Below, one piece after another: positions 36,395-49,700 of a stretch of DNA of 64,000 bases. The stretch is from Tetragonia tetragonoides (taxonomy: Eukaryota; Streptophyta; Magnoliopsida; Caryophyllales; Aizoaceae). The first letter of the stretch is position 1. The number at the start of each line of letters is the position of its first letter. The notes under the pieces are model-generated. The model worked only from the letters and a program-made list of their open reading frames with translations. It made no database searches and was not told the origin of the DNA. The position numbers were made by a program, and so were the translations under genes. The stretch is from positions 5,631,001-5,695,000 of the forward strand of contig CM076151.1 of the NCBI GenBank assembly GCA_038025085.1, in the 5' to 3' direction.

Positions 36395-37042
36395 TCATGG
36401 TTGGTAATAACCATGGTCATATCCATGGCTAGGCGCATTAAGATTGAACAAAGGGCCACGAAAACCTAGCATAGCAGGATCATACCCCATATATGGAACA
36501 TGATTATTATTCCTCCTTGGAACCTCCATCATAAGCTTATTACCTTGAATGATAACTTTCTTCCTAAGCTCCTCCAATGAGTTTTTGAAATGATCCAAGT
36601 GTGGTAACATAAGTTCCTCACTTGGTGCATCCCACCAAAACTGTCCCTCCTTTGAAACTTCATTAAGCTCTTCCCCTCGCTTTTTCTCGATCTCCATTCG
36701 ATTATTCAGTAGGGTTAATTCCACATTAAGATCACCATTATTAGCATTACGACGACCTTCAACTGGATGTTGTTGATCTTCCCTATCCGAAGGAGGGATA
36801 GAGTTAACCAAAAAACGGTTGATTATCGACTCCACTGAGGGGTGGCCGAAAGAGAAGGCCTTTTTCCCTGGTGAAAAGACGACAATTGCAGCTTCTGCAC
36901 CACATAAGGTGCATAGTTCACTAGCCTTTTTAAAAAGGCCAGTTCGACGTTTTGAGAAGGTAACTTGTCGATTGCTATCCTTCTCCATACGCACCATCTC
37001 CACCTTTTGGCGCCCCTTGCTCTTCTTTGCAGGAGTAGCCAT
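36395..37042 (-). CDS. Type I (M-alpha) MADS-box transcription factor, AGL61/62-like, copy 2
   Basis: Single exon, 215 residues. The MADS domain begins at about residue 8 with KGRQKVEMVRMEKDSNRQ, followed by KRRTGLFKKASELCTLCGAEA and SFGHPSVESIINRFL. A leucine-rich segment at about 95-165 (LNVELTLLNNRMEIEKKRGEEL..) is likely a coiled coil for dimerisation. The short Asn/Gly/Tyr-rich tail contains FNLNAPSHGYDHGYY. No intron, no K domain, as usual for type I. The frame opens 45 codons earlier, but the MATPAKKSKGRQ start sits at the normal distance from the domain. It lies 8.3 kb from copy 1 on the same strand, with arrays 1 and 2 between them, which suggests local duplication. Confidence 0.92.
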   Translation of the reverse strand: MATPAKKSKGRQKVEMVRMEKDSNRQVTFSKRRTGLFKKASELCTLCGAEAAIVVFSPGKKAFSFGHPSVESIINRFLVNSIPPSDREDQQHPVEGRRNANNGDLNVELTLLNNRMEIEKKRGEELNEVSKEGQFWWDAPSEELMLPHLDHFKNSLEELRKKVIIQGNKLMMEVPRRNNNHVPYMGYDPAMLGFRGPLFNLNAPSHGYDHGYYQP

Positions 37043-37229
37043 GGACGATACAAGAAGAAATTTGTTTAACTTTAGGTGAATTAATGGAAATTGTTTGTGT
37101 TTGAGTGAAGGAGGTTGATGAAAATGGACGAGGTGACACTGGTATAAAAAGAACATCAAAGACGCGGTTGGAATCAATCGAATTCGTTTCCATTTTGGTT
37201 TTTATTATTTTGTATTTGTAATTAACCAA

Positions 37230-38280
37230 ATAAGTAAGTTCATTTTAGCTATATTTGGAAGTTTTTAATAGGTATCCTCTCTGATTTTTGTAATAGTATT
37301 TTGTTAGCAAAAATTCTTTCTCTTGGCAAACTTGTTGCACCAATTCTAGACACTATATGAAGTAATATGCTGTTTCAAGCCCACCGGTAAGTCTAGCTAC
37401 TATGAATATACTAAATCCATTGTAATTCTATAATGCAAATAAAGCAAAGAAGGTAGGATTTCTGGCTTAGGATTTTCATGGTAAGTATCATTTGATTGCC
37501 CCATTATTCACACCATTGCTCTATATATCATTATAAAATTGGACATTTACGGAATTAAATCCTCTCATTTTGGATTCTTGAAAAAATGTAAAGAGAATTT
37601 GAGCCATTGGATTTAGAAAAAAACAACGCGTTCAGTCCATATACGATCATGAAAATGGTTTAGAAACGCGGTACCTCGTAATAAGTAAATGTTGATTGGA
37701 GTATGTCTTTTCGCTTTGATGAACTCACATTGACACAATGATGAACCGTAACTTATTCCTAAGTCCTAACCCTTGACAAGTACTTTTGTTATGGATGTAC
37801 CGTCGAGAAGCATATGCATTTCATGTTCCATAAGACCCAAAGTTTCACCATAGGACACTCCTTATTTCCTATACAAGTATCTCTTCCATAGCAGTCAAGT
37901 GTCTATAGTTTTAATAAGTTTTTCTCTGTAACTGTGGGCTAAGAGTTTTTCTATCTTGTCTAATGAGATTAGTTCTCTCTTTTATCCTAACAATATTTTA
38001 TGGTTTTAGAATTAAAGATTTAAAAGATTGTACGAATTTCTACTTCAACAAACTTATATATATTGACATTTGAAAATTTCGTCAGCAAAGATACTCTTGG
38101 TACATTGCATATATTATACATAAACCGGATATGTGTCATGATTTTGGATCTGAGCAGAAGTGATGCAATATTAGTGATTAATAAAATAACAAATTATTAT
38201 TGTGAATATCAAAGGATTATCTACTAGTAAAAGATTGAGGTGTTCCCGCCCAATCTCTAAACCCCAGCCTCCTAATTTCC

Positions 38281-38286
<6 letters not shown>
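37230..38286. other. Intergenic region between MADS copy 2 and MCM9
   Basis: Divergent promoters are expected here: MADS copy 2 reads left and MCM9 right. AT-rich with no other feature recognised. Confidence 0.5.

Positions 38287-38341
<55 letters not shown>
38287..38341 (+). repeat. (CT)n microsatellite in the MCM9 5' leader
   Basis: An almost perfect run of about 27 CT units ends one or two bases before the MCM9 ATG at 38343. Confidence 0.95.
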
Positions 38342-38342
<1 letters not shown>

Positions 38343-38344
<2 letters not shown>

Positions 38345-41005
38345 GGCGTCAATGGACTTATCGGAGATGACAACTGACGACGAAATATACAGAGAAATGG
38401 TGACATTCCTTACTAACAATTACTCAGACCAACTTAGCTCCATAATTGTATCTCCTGATTCTCGCCTTCATTACCCTCTCTTCATCGAGTAAGTAATTAA
38501 TTAACCTCTCTCTCACTATTCATTAACCCTCTTTCTCTTTTTTCCTCTCTCTCACTGGGTTTTTCAATTTTCAGATTTGCAGAGCTTATGAATGATCACC
38601 CACATGTTGCACAGCTCATTTTCGTCAAACCCACCTACTATTTGCCCAAATTCGACTATGCTGCTATTTCTGCTCAGGTATTAACTCAAATTTCATTTCA
38701 ATCCCAGCAAAATTCTTCAATTTGAGGACAATAGTACATGAATTGGATCAAATCTTTATCTGGGTATGCAATTAGGAAGAAATTTTCATCTGGGTACATA
38801 GTCAAGAAGAAAATTTTATCTGCGTATGAAAGTTTTAATCATAAAAATGAGGAGCACGTAATTATGTAGATTTTTTTTAATATGTATATGCAATTCAGAA
38901 AAAAATATTAATCTGGGTATGGCTTTGAACTTCCAGAAGTTGATTTTGAAGGATTCGGAAGGTGGGTCGGTCTCCAGTGTGAAAGAGTATGTTCATGTTC
39001 GAATTAATATTTTGGGCTCTCCTCTTGAAACCCCTGGTTTGTTTTTCACTTTTCTCTCAAAATCTTTCTTTTTACAGTAGGATGTTTCTTATCTTTTCAG
39101 AATTAGAAACATAACCCTTGTAAATTTTAAAGCTAAGATGACACTGAAATCTGTGCTTGGTAGGGCGCGATGTAATAATGGGGCATAACTGTTTAAAGTG
39201 GCTAAGATGACACTGAAATCAATTATTTATCATTGTATTACATTACATCTTACCAAATGGAGGGTGTTATTGAATGAAAGGTGCCAGTTTTAGGAACACT
39301 GATGAAACAAAGTGGAGTAAATGCCTCTCTTTGCTGATATTGGCTGTTTGGATGGTTTAATTGTTTGTGTTGTGTAGAAGGTTTTCCTAGCATTGGGAAG
39401 GTGAGAGTGAAGCATAGGAACATACTTCTGACCCTTAAAGGAACTGTAATTCGGTCTGGGTCAATCAAGACCATCGAAGGGGAAAGGAGATACGAATGTA
39501 GGAAATGCAAGGATGTGTTTCCAGTTTATCCCGAATTAGAAACTAGCAACACTATAAAGCCACCATTAGCTTGCCTGTCAGACAAAACCCAAGACTGTCA
39601 AAGCACTAAGTTTGTAGTTGTTGAAAACAGCACCAAGTACCATGATTACCAGGAGATCAAGATCCAAGAGAGCACACAACTGCTCGGTGTTGGATCCATC
39701 CCTCGTTCTATACGTGTAATCTTGCAGAATGATCTAGTTGACATTGTTAAAGCTGGAGATGATGTGATTGTAACTGGAGTTTTGACTGCAAAGTGGGCTT
39801 CAGATATGAAAGATGTGCGGTGTGATCTTGAGCCTGTGTTGTTTGCCAATCATGTAAGAAGAACCAATGAGCTAAAGTCTGAGATAGACATCCCTGAGGA
39901 CATTATCATTCAATTCAAGAAGTTCTGGGAAAATTTTAGGGACACCCCACTGAAAGGAAGGAATGAAATTTTAAAGGCTATCTGTCCCCAGGTATTTGGT
40001 CTCTTTACAGTGAAGCTGGCAGTTGCTTTAACCCTTATTGGTGGTGTGCAACATGTTGATGTTTCTGGAACAAAGATCAGGGGAGAATCCCATTTGCTTT
40101 TGGTGGGTGATCCTGGTACTGGAAAGTCCCAATTCTTAAAGTTTGCTGCTAAATTGAGTAACAGAGCTGTTATTACAACTGGGTTGGGAAGCACAAGTGC
40201 TGGGTTGACTGTCACTGCCGTCAAAGATGCTGGTGAATGGATGCTGGAAGCTGGGGCACTCGTATTAGCTGATGGTGGGTTATGCTGCATTGATGAATTT
40301 GACAGTATGAGGGAACATGACAGAGCTACCATACATGAAGCAATGGAACAACAAACAATTAGTGTTGCAAAGGCTGGACTTGTCACAACTCTTAGTACAA
40401 GGACCATCGTCTTTGGGGCCACAAATCCCAAAGGACAATATGATCCTCACCAACCTTTATCCGTCAATACAACACTTTCTGGTCCTTTACTGAGCAGATT
40501 CGATATAGTTCTGGTTCTATTGGATACAAAGAACCCCGAATGGGATAAAGTTGTTTCATCCCATATTCTTGCTCAGGAGGAAACTAGCAGCGTAAAAGAT
40601 GTGGAAGATGTGACAAATACCTGGTCGCTCTCTATGTTAAGAAGGTATATTAATTTTGTTAAAGGGTACTTTAAGCCTGTCCTCACAAGGGATGCTGAAA
40701 GAGTAATTTCGTGTTATTACCAACTACAACGAAGATCAGGGACGGAAAATGCTGCAAGAACAACTGTGCGAATGTTGGAAAGTCTGATCCGGCTAGCTCA
40801 GGCTCATGCAAGACTTATGTTCAGAAATGAGGTGACTCAATTGGATGCCATCACTGCTATCTTATGCATAGAATCATCCATGACCACCTCTGCAATAGTT
40901 GACAGTGTTGGGAATGCTTTGCATTCCAATTTCACAGAAAACCCAGATATTGAATATGCCAAGCAAGAAAAGATGATTCTTGAAAAGCTGAGATTGGTTG
41001 AATGA
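38343..41005 (+). CDS. MCM9: DNA helicase MCM9
   Basis: Four exons, 38343-38488, 38575-38677, 38937-39036 and 39378-41005, with consistent phases give 658 residues, close to plant MCM9. An N-terminal domain has a zinc finger (YECRKC, then ACLSD.. DC). The AAA+ core follows: Walker A GDPGTGKSQFL, Walker B GLCCIDEFDS, sensor 1 FGATNP, arginine finger LLSRFD. MCM9 lacks the long C-terminal extension of its animal counterpart and, with MCM8, acts in homologous recombination repair and meiosis; this role is known from the family. MCM8 is longer at its N-terminus and differs in the GxxRG region, so MCM9 is preferred; the C-terminal stretch SNFTENPDIEYAKQE is also MCM9-like. The last exon of 1.6 kb holds the whole helicase core uninterrupted. 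The gene is intact. Confidence 0.93.
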
Positions 41006-42139
41006 TTTTCCTGGCGTCAGAGCACACAAGGACAGATGAATTGCCAAACGTTCCCCCCATATCAGGCAACATCATTTTCTGTCACCAAAATTGAGTTAAG
41101 GTTTTAAGATTCTAATTTCACAGGTGACTTCCGATATTAGTGAACAGATTTTGGTTAACTCTTTCTGTGCATAATTCCATCCAACTTCTTTCAGTTTTTC
41201 CCTGTTGTTAATAACATGTGGTAGTTCTAGCATTGTTGAAAAAGCTATTTCCCTCCTTTTTCATTTTAATTGTGTCAAACATCCAAGTCAGCTCATACGT
41301 AGGATGTACAATGACTCCATGAGTAATATTGTGCTTGTTAATAGTGATGTGTCAAGTTTGTTGCAAACAGCTTCGAGAGTTCTTCAGAGTCAAGTATGTT
41401 ACAAAGATTGTGCTCTTTCATTTTGTGCTCCTCTTTCATTTTGTGCTTATTAATAGTGCTGTGACAAGTATGTTACAAAGACTGTGGAACTTTGATATCT
41501 CAGGGAGGACGGATGAAGAGTCATGTTGAACAACTTGAATTATTCATGATTAGCAGTTCTTCAGAAGTGTAGCACTTGATTAAGATTTAAGACAAAAAGG
41601 AAGGAAATAGAATCGGAGTAATTAAAGATTCCTCGCAGCACTTCTTGGGACGCAAACCTCAATGAGCAAGTTTGTTGGTCATCAGTACTCATCACTTGCA
41701 GTCCACTTTGGCGATCACCAAGCAATAGGCATCCCTCAAAGAAAGAAAAGAAAAAGGCAACAGGGTATTCGGGCCAGTAATGTTTACTGCGATTATACAC
41801 CCTGGATTAAGAGAGGTAATCTACATCGATAAGTGGAGGATACTTGCAAGTCCTGGGATCAAGCTTGTGCTAATGCATGTGGAGTTGGGAATGAGAATGC
41901 CCTTGCTTCACTTCGTCCCTCGCCTCCTCCCTCAAATCCCCAACTCTTACTATGTCAAGTTCATAGAGGTTTGGGGGAGGAAAGGAGAAAAGGGACACAA
42001 GACTTGCACCGAACCGATGCTAAGTGAAGTTGTGCTAAAGAGGGAAACAAAGGCATGGGGAAAAGGCCACTAAGTAATATGGGTAGAAGCACCAATTGCT
42101 AATTCGAAGGAGAAGTCGACCGCACAAGGCGAAGCCCTT
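41006..42139. other. MCM9 3' region
   Basis: Probable 3' UTR followed by spacer. Near 41390-41480 the phrase TATGTTACAAAGA recurs, as does TTTCATTTTGTGCT. No second gene recognised. Confidence 0.45.
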
Positions 42140-45100
42140 GTGGTAATAAAGTATCCATGTCGAGCAAAATTGAGGGTACAAAAACCATGTCCAACGCGTA
42201 AGTCCCCGCGCATGTGTCCTTGTCCTAGCGCTTATGTCCCGGCATCTTGTCCTATTTTCCATGTACCTTGTCCCAGCGACCATGTCTTATATCACATGTC
42301 TTATATCACAAATCTCAACCAAGCTTCGGGAAGCCGAAAATTGAAGGTTATAGCCAACGACTTTTGGGGGCTTCCGAAAGCCTCGGAACGAAAGGAAATA
42401 TTTCTATACCATATTGCAAAGGACATCCCTAGGTGACATGGGAGACCTCCAAAGTCGCTTATCAAGTCTCTATTAGTATTGGACAACCATTTTACTGGAC
42501 ACACACTTTATGGGTGAATATAGAGTTCGTACAGCCGAATGACCTACTGGGTGCACGAGGGGCATCTTTGGTCACAATAGACCCCCTTGGACAATTTTGG
42601 ACAAAAATCTCATCCGAGCCCCAAGAAGCCGAAAATTAAAGGCTATATAATCCACGGTGTTTAGGCTTCCGGGAAGCCTCGGAATGAAGGTGAATATTTT
42701 CACACCACATCGCAAGGGACACCACTAGGGAACATGGGAGACCCCGGGGTCTGTTATCGGATCCTTGGTAGGCTTGTAATGGCGTTTTTACGGGACACTA
42801 ATGTAAGGGCCCGAACACCGAACACATGGGTGAAATCGGAGTTTGAGGATCCTGATGACCCTCCTAGGGTACCGAGGGTACTCTATGGTCTTAGGCAAAA
42901 ATGACAACTTGGGCCCGGGAAGACGAAAATCAAAGGCTATAATCCACGTTTTTTGGGCTTTCGGGAGTTCCCGAAACGAAGGTGGATATTTTCGCACCCC
43001 AACTCAAGAGACACTCCTAGGGAACATGGGAGGCCCTCAGGGTCCGTTATCGAGTCACTAATAGGCTTGTAATGGCGTTTTTACGGAACACCAATGTAAG
43101 GGCCCGAACACATAAAGCATGGGTGATATCAAAGTTTGGGGATCCAGATGACCCTCCCGGGGCACCGAGGGTTCTCTAAGGTCATGATAGATCCCCCGAA
43201 AAAGTTTGGGAAAAAACGACAATCGGGCCTCGGGAAGCCAAAAATCAAAGGCTATAATCCATATTTTTGGGCTTTCAGAAGGCCCAGAAACAAAGATGGA
43301 TATATTCGCACCACAACGCAAGTGACACTCCTAGAAACATGGGAGACCCTCAGGGTCCGTTATCAGGTGCCTGATAGGCTTGCAATGACGTTTTTACGAA
43401 ACACCAACGTAAAGGCCCGAACACAGAAAGCATGGGTGATATTGAAGTATGGGGATCATGATGGCCCTTACGGGGCACCGAAGGTCCTCTAAGCTCATGA
43501 TAGACCCCCTGGAGAAGTTTGGGCAAAAAAGACAATCGGCACCCGGGAAGCCGAAAATCAAAGGCTATAATCCACGTTTTTTGGTCTTCCAGGAAGGCCT
43601 CGGAACGAAGGTGGATATTTTTGCACCACAACGCAAAGGACACTCTTAGGAGACATGGGAGGCCCTCGGGTCCGTTATGGGATCCCTGATATGGGGTTGT
43701 AATGGCATTTTTACGGAACACCAACTTAAGGGCTCGAACACCGAAAGCATGGATGATATCGAAGTTTGGGAATCCTGATGGCCCTCACGGGTCACCGAGG
43801 GTCCTCTAAGTTCATGATAGAACCTCGGAGAAGTTTGGGCAAAAACGACAACTGGGCCCCGGCAAGACGAAAATCAAAGGCTATAATCCACGTTTTTTGG
43901 GCTTCCGGGAGGTCCCGAAACAAAGGTGGATATTTTCGCACCACAACGCAAGGGATACTCCTAGGGAACATGGGAGGCCCTCCGGTCCGTTATCGGGTCC
44001 CTAATTGACTAATAAGGGTCTTTTTACAGAACAACAATGTAAGGGCCCGAACACCGAAAGCATGGGTGAAATCGGAGTCTGGGTGATCCTGATGACCCTC
44101 CTGGGACATCGAGGGTCCTCTACGGTCATGATAGACCCCCCGGATAAATATGGACAGAAACGACAACCGAGCCCTGGGAAGCCGAAAATCAAAGTCTATA
44201 ATTCACGTTTTTTGGGCTTCCGGGAGGCCCCTGAACAAATGTGGATATTTTCGTACCACAACGCAAGGGACACCCCTAGGGAACATGGGAGGCCTAAGGG
44301 TCCGTTATTGAGTCCCTGATAGGTTTCTAATGGCGTTTTTACAGAACACCAATGTAAGGGCCCGAACACAGAAAGCATGGGTGACATCAAAGTATGGGGA
44401 TCCTGATGGCCCTCCTGAGACACCGAGGATCCTTTAAGCTCATGATAGACCCCTCGAAAAAGTTTGGGCAAAAACGACAATCGGGGCCCGAGAAGCCGAA
44501 AATCAAAGGCTATAATCCACGTTTTGTTGGCTTCCAGAAAGGCCACGGAAGGAAAGTGGATATTTTTGCATCATAATGCAAGGGAACACTCTTATGGAAC
44601 ATGGGAGGCCCTCGGGTCCATTATGGGGTCCCTGATATGGGGTTGTAATGACATTTTTATTGAACACCAATGTAAGGGCCCAAACACCGAAAGCATGGGT
44701 GATATCGAAGTTTGGGAATCCTGATGGCCCTCCCGGGTCACCGAGGGTCCTCTAAGGTCATGATAGACCCCCCGGTGAAGTTTGAACAAAAATGCAACCG
44801 GGCCCTGGGAAGCCAAAAATCAAAGGCTATAATTCACGTTTTTTGGGTTTCCGAAAAACTACGGAACGAAGGTATATATTTTTGCATCACAACGCAAGGG
44901 ATACTCTTAGAGAACATGGGAGGCCCTCGGGTTCGGTATTGGGTCCTTAATAAGCTTGTAAGGGCGTGCTTACGAAACACAATGTAAGTGCCCAAACACC
45001 GAAAGCATGGGTGACATCGGAGTTTCGGGATCCTGATGACCCTTACGGGGCACTGAGGGTCCTCTAAGGTCAAATAGACACCCTGGAGAAGTTTGTGCAA

Positions 45101-46245
45101 AAACGACAACCGGGCCCTGAGAAGCCGAAAATCAAAGGCTATAATCCACTTTTTTGGGTTTTCGGGAGGCCCCTTAACAAAGGTGCATATTTTTGCACCA
45201 CAGCGCAAGGGACACTCGTTTGGAATGTGGGAGGCCCTCAGGGTCCATTTTCGGGTCCCTGATAGGCTTGTAAGGACGTTTTTACGGAACACCAATGTAA
45301 GGGCTCGAACACCGAAAGCATGGGTGATATAGAAGTTTGGGGATACCGGTGGCCCTCCCGGGGCACCGAGGGTCCTCTCAGGGCATGATAGACCCCCCGG
45401 AGAAGTTTGGGCAAAAGGGACAACAGGGCGCCAGGAATTCGGAAACGTTGGCTATAATCCACGTTTTTTCGGCTCTTGGGAGGCCCCTGAAAAAAAGGTA
45501 AATATTTTGGCACCTCATGGCACGAGACACTCCTAAGGGACATGGGAGACCCCCGGGGTCGTTTATCCGGTCCCTGATAAGCTTGGTACGACGTTTTACG
45601 GGACATTGGTGTAAGAGCCTGACCATCGAAAGCATGGGTGATATCAAAGTTCGGTGATCCGAATGGCCATCTCAGGGCACTGAGAGTCCTCTATGGTCAT
45701 CACCTCGGTGAAGTTTGGGCAAAAACGACAACCTAGCACGGGAAACCGAAAACGAAGGCTTTATAATCCACGTTTTTCGGGCTTCCGAGAAGCCCTAGAA
45801 CGAAGGTTTATATTTTTGCACTACATGGCACAAGACACCCCTAGAAGACATAGGAGACATCCATGGTAGGTTATCGGGTCCGTAGTAGGCTTGGAAGGGC
45901 CTCTTACAGGGAATCCATGGTTTTTTAGTACTAAGCATGGCTCCTCACCACCCTGTGCCACCAAACCTACACCCAATGTTATAAATCCACGGTTTTCTAG
46001 ATCCTGAAGGTTCTTGAGACCAAACTTGTTGCTTTCACACCATACGTGGCGTGGGTAATCCTAGGGTGTGGAAGACCCTTGGAGGCGGTTATCAATATCC
46101 AAAAAGAAGTTGATCACCCTTTGTAGGTGTTTAGGCTCCAACATGTTCCGGTACCCTTGTCAGCTCCCATAGCCCATGTCTCATCTAGGCGTCCATGAAG
46201 CACCGACTATTACTCCCCACCATCTCGTGCCACCAAACCTTTCCC
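42140..46245 (-). repeat. ~310-bp tandem repeat array 3 (inverted)
   Basis: The same family as arrays 1 and 2 but on the minus strand. The complement phrase CTATAATCCACG recurs at about 42937, 43252, 43565, 43881, 44196, 44510, 44827, 45139, 45452 and 45760, with shorter diverged units near 42348 and 42643. Twelve monomers can be counted, period 308-317 bp. The head (CACCAAACCT..CACCCTGTGCCACC) is at the right end, twice, at about 45940-46240. The tail with GACATGG phrases is at the left, 42150-42300. Neighbouring monomers differ by many substitutions, so the array is not freshly amplified. Confidence 0.93.
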
Positions 46246-46745
46246 CAAGCAAATTCAGTGGAGTTGAAATTAAGCCTAAGACGCCCGTAGATCAGAATGC
46301 TTGTTGTGACCCTAGAATTCACCAAACTGACTGACATTCTTGAACTACAGCCAATATTGAATGAAAAATTGAAGTGCTTCTAAAAGCATTCTCTTATTAC
46401 TTCTTTTTTTCTTCTTTACCCTGAACAGATCTTACAGCATACTGGGTAAAGAGGGCTACCGAGAAAATCATCCCAGCTCAACTTGAACAGAAATAGATGA
46501 AAATATTTCAAATTTTAACTGATTCAACTTGAATTGGAGATCATGTTTCTTACAATCTACACAAAATTCTGAATGTTATTTCACAATCGAACATCTTCCG
46601 CAATCCTCTACCAAGAAACTTCGGTCCAACTCCAACTGGACTCTGAAGAACGTGGCTGGCATTTCCAGCAAAATTGGTCAACTGCATCCTAAAAAATGGG
46701 ATTATACAACATGGGAGAACCTATTCTTTCACCAAAATCACAACT
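46246..46745. other. Spacer and 3' UTR of the DiT2 gene
   Basis: The first part is unassigned. The part nearest 46745 is probably the 3' UTR of the minus-strand transporter. Confidence 0.5.
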
Positions 46746-49700
46746 TCAGTAGAGACCCAATATCTTCCACCAAAATCCTCCCACCACCGTCCAGATCGTG
46801 GCATTTATGGTTGCCATGATGAAACCATATTTAAAGACATCGGGCAGGTCCACGTAACCAGCTGTTCAAAGCAAAAGCATATTTTAGCCAACCAATAGAG
46901 ATTATAACTTGCAAGTTGTAACACAACAAGATGAAGAAGGTGAAATGAAAAGACACACACCTCCATAATATACTGCTGCTTGGCCACTGCTATAATGTGT
47001 AAGTGCTCCAAATAGGTTCGTGTTGTAAGCTAAGGCCAATGCTGCCAACATGCCAGGAACACCAGATGCCAAGTTCATGGCTAGGAAGGCAGAGTACAGA
47101 GCTCCAACATGACCAGTTTGGCTAGCAAATAGGTAATGGACAAAAAAGTAAGCCGCCTGAAGAAGAGCAAATGCAGCAGGCCAGCTCAGATGCATTGCTT
47201 TAAGGCCGTTGGCAACACAACCAGACATCCAGGATACGATACCAAGGTTGGTCAATTGGCTAGCCATTCCCACAAGCACTGCAAACCAGGCAAGGGTATC
47301 CCATGCTGACTTTTCATTCAGACAATCATCCCAATCTAGTACTCCCAACAACAGGAGCAGTGATAAACCAAGCATAGCAGCAACAACACTTGAAACACCA
47401 ATCTTATCTCTGCGAGGAAGAAAGCATAACAAACACTTCAGAATTCACATTTAGAACATGTTGGTATCAAGGAGGGGGGTAGTCAAAACAATGAATCAGG
47501 AAGCTACAGGCCTACAGTGATGTTCACTTTACTCCCCCCACAAAAAAGAAAAGAAAAAAACTTGCACAGGTGGGAAAAAACCATGCTCAAACATGATGAA
47601 AACAATCCTACAACTCTAAGTAGATTCTACTCACGTAAAAAGTCGAGGCCAAAAAAGCAAAACCTTAATAAAGAGAAGCCAGCCTTTCTACAACTCTAAG
47701 TAGATTCTACTCAGATAAAAGCTTGAGGCCAAAAAAGCAAAACCTTGATAAAAGAGAAGCCAACCTTTTTGACCAACCATATTGATACTAAGAGAAACAT
47801 TAGATTAAAGTAAGGTAGCTTTTTTGGATTAATAAATTAATTTCTATGCGGATGATTAGATACCTAATCAGACAGAAAGTATGGCATCCAAGACAATGTA
47901 ACCGCACACCAAAGCAGGTAAAAATTTAAAAAAAGTCATATGAGAACAAAAATATGGTTGTGCTCACCCAAATACCCATAGTGAGACTGCAAGCAGCATA
48001 GTACCAACCATCACCCATTCATTTCTAGTGACAGGCCCCATATTCTTTAGCTTTTCAGCAGCCATGGCAGGTGCATCTGGGGTGTCTTTGATTTCAGGGG
48101 GATACAGCTTGTACAGAATAAGCGGAGTAAGTAAGAGTGCAACGAATGCTGGTACACAAGCAGTCTTGAACCAAGTAACCCATGGGGATGCAATCTTTAC
48201 ACCAAGCTCCTCGGCTAATTTGAGGCATAACAAATTTTGAGCTGCAGCAGTTAGGAAAAGAGCACTAGAGCTACCGGCACACTGCCAGTCACAAGAGAAA
48301 GCAAGAGTTACAATGGTATTCATGTTCTATGTATCTGCAGATGCAACTCTTATTGTCTAGTTACGAGCATCTGAAGAGTGAAGACACATCGAAACCGACA
48401 TGGAATGACACATACTGCAGTTTGACACACATAAAAAGTTCAAGAATCGGTTAACCATCACGAAACTTGGGAAAAATATCAAAGGAACAAACATAATGAA
48501 TCCATCCTAGCTCTAAACTGCCTACAAAATGATCCCACAATTTCATGAATGCCTTAATATATTTAAAAGGCCCGAGGCAAGTTTCAAGTCATAATTGAGG
48601 TGACAAACGCGAATGCGATGACCACTGACTCCATGGTGAACAATACATTGACGACAGAACACCACAAAGTAATGTCCTTGGGAACATCCGGGTCATAAAA
48701 ATCATAACAAATCTCATCAAATACAGTCTGTTGGTCTTAAGCAGCCAAGCCCTTACTACAAACTCCCCCGTCCCTTTTCAAAATATCCTAGTGCAGTGCT
48801 TTCCACCTTAATGTCATTTCTGTAAAACTCAGAACATCTTAGCTGATCGGTATAGATTTGCATGCCATAATAAAACTCATCCATTTAGCATTGATATGGA
48901 ATGACATTTTCTTGTCATCTTCTCATTACTACAGCATACAGCAGGCAGAGCTATGTGTAGCTGTAGCTGGTGAATCGCAAGGTCACTCATGTAAATTTGA
49001 ATAGGACATTCAGGCACAACGAGTAAAATAAAAAAGAAAAAAAAGAATAGGGCATTTAGGCATAAGTTGTGTCCAAAAATTGAAGTTATTTTTCTGATAC
49101 CAATGGAGCTGAGAAAAGGCAACATAAAACCATGTAGTTATCAGAAACTTTCTCCGATAGAGAGATTAAAGCTTCTAAGAACATCAGACACAGCACCATA
49201 TCCAACTCTCCACAAATTTTAAGTTGAAAGACGGTGAAAATGTCCAATTATCCAGCGTAATTATTTATCTGGACTCTATGAGAAATTAAATTACCTTATT
49301 TATACGATGAAAGCTGACTGATATTCAGTTGATTGGCAGGGAGGGGAGGGAAGAATTGAAGTACAGAGAAGAAAAAGACAAGAAGGAAAGAAATGAGGAA
49401 GAGCCCATGATAGATAACAAAACTGCCCCTCAGCAATGATGTCCCTGAAGAGAAAGAGAGGTTAATCTAGATGAGTTTAGCATAAACTTTCTAGGTAAAG
49501 CATGATTTTCTATATTCATGTGCATTGCATACACAAATCACCCTCTACAGATTAAAAACCCATCCGAACAAACTAGCAATCCATCCTTAAGAGAATGCCA
49601 TGAATCCATGATCTTGATGCCATACTTCAATTATATACTCGTGAGCTTTCAACATGACCCTTTGGTGTTTACCAACTTCGTAGAACTTTCTAATTGGTCA

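Noticed and set aside
38171..38419. Minus-strand frame with alternating Arg-Glu
   Set aside because: It is the complement of the CT microsatellite in front of MCM9.
39910..40431. 173-codon minus-strand frame
   Set aside because: Antisense shadow of the MCM9 helicase core.
41780..42073. 97-codon plus frame downstream of MCM9
   Set aside because: No recognisable domain, and the overlapping alternative frame is equally open; not supported as a gene.
42140..45650. Frames on both strands of array 3, including one of 153 codons
   Set aside because: Same repeat-derived peptides as in arrays 1 and 2. GC-rich sequence with few stops explains them.
31612..46245. CRISPR-like reading of the regular repeats
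   Set aside because: Units are ~310 bp, diverged along their whole length and without short conserved repeats and unique spacers. The genome is a plant's.
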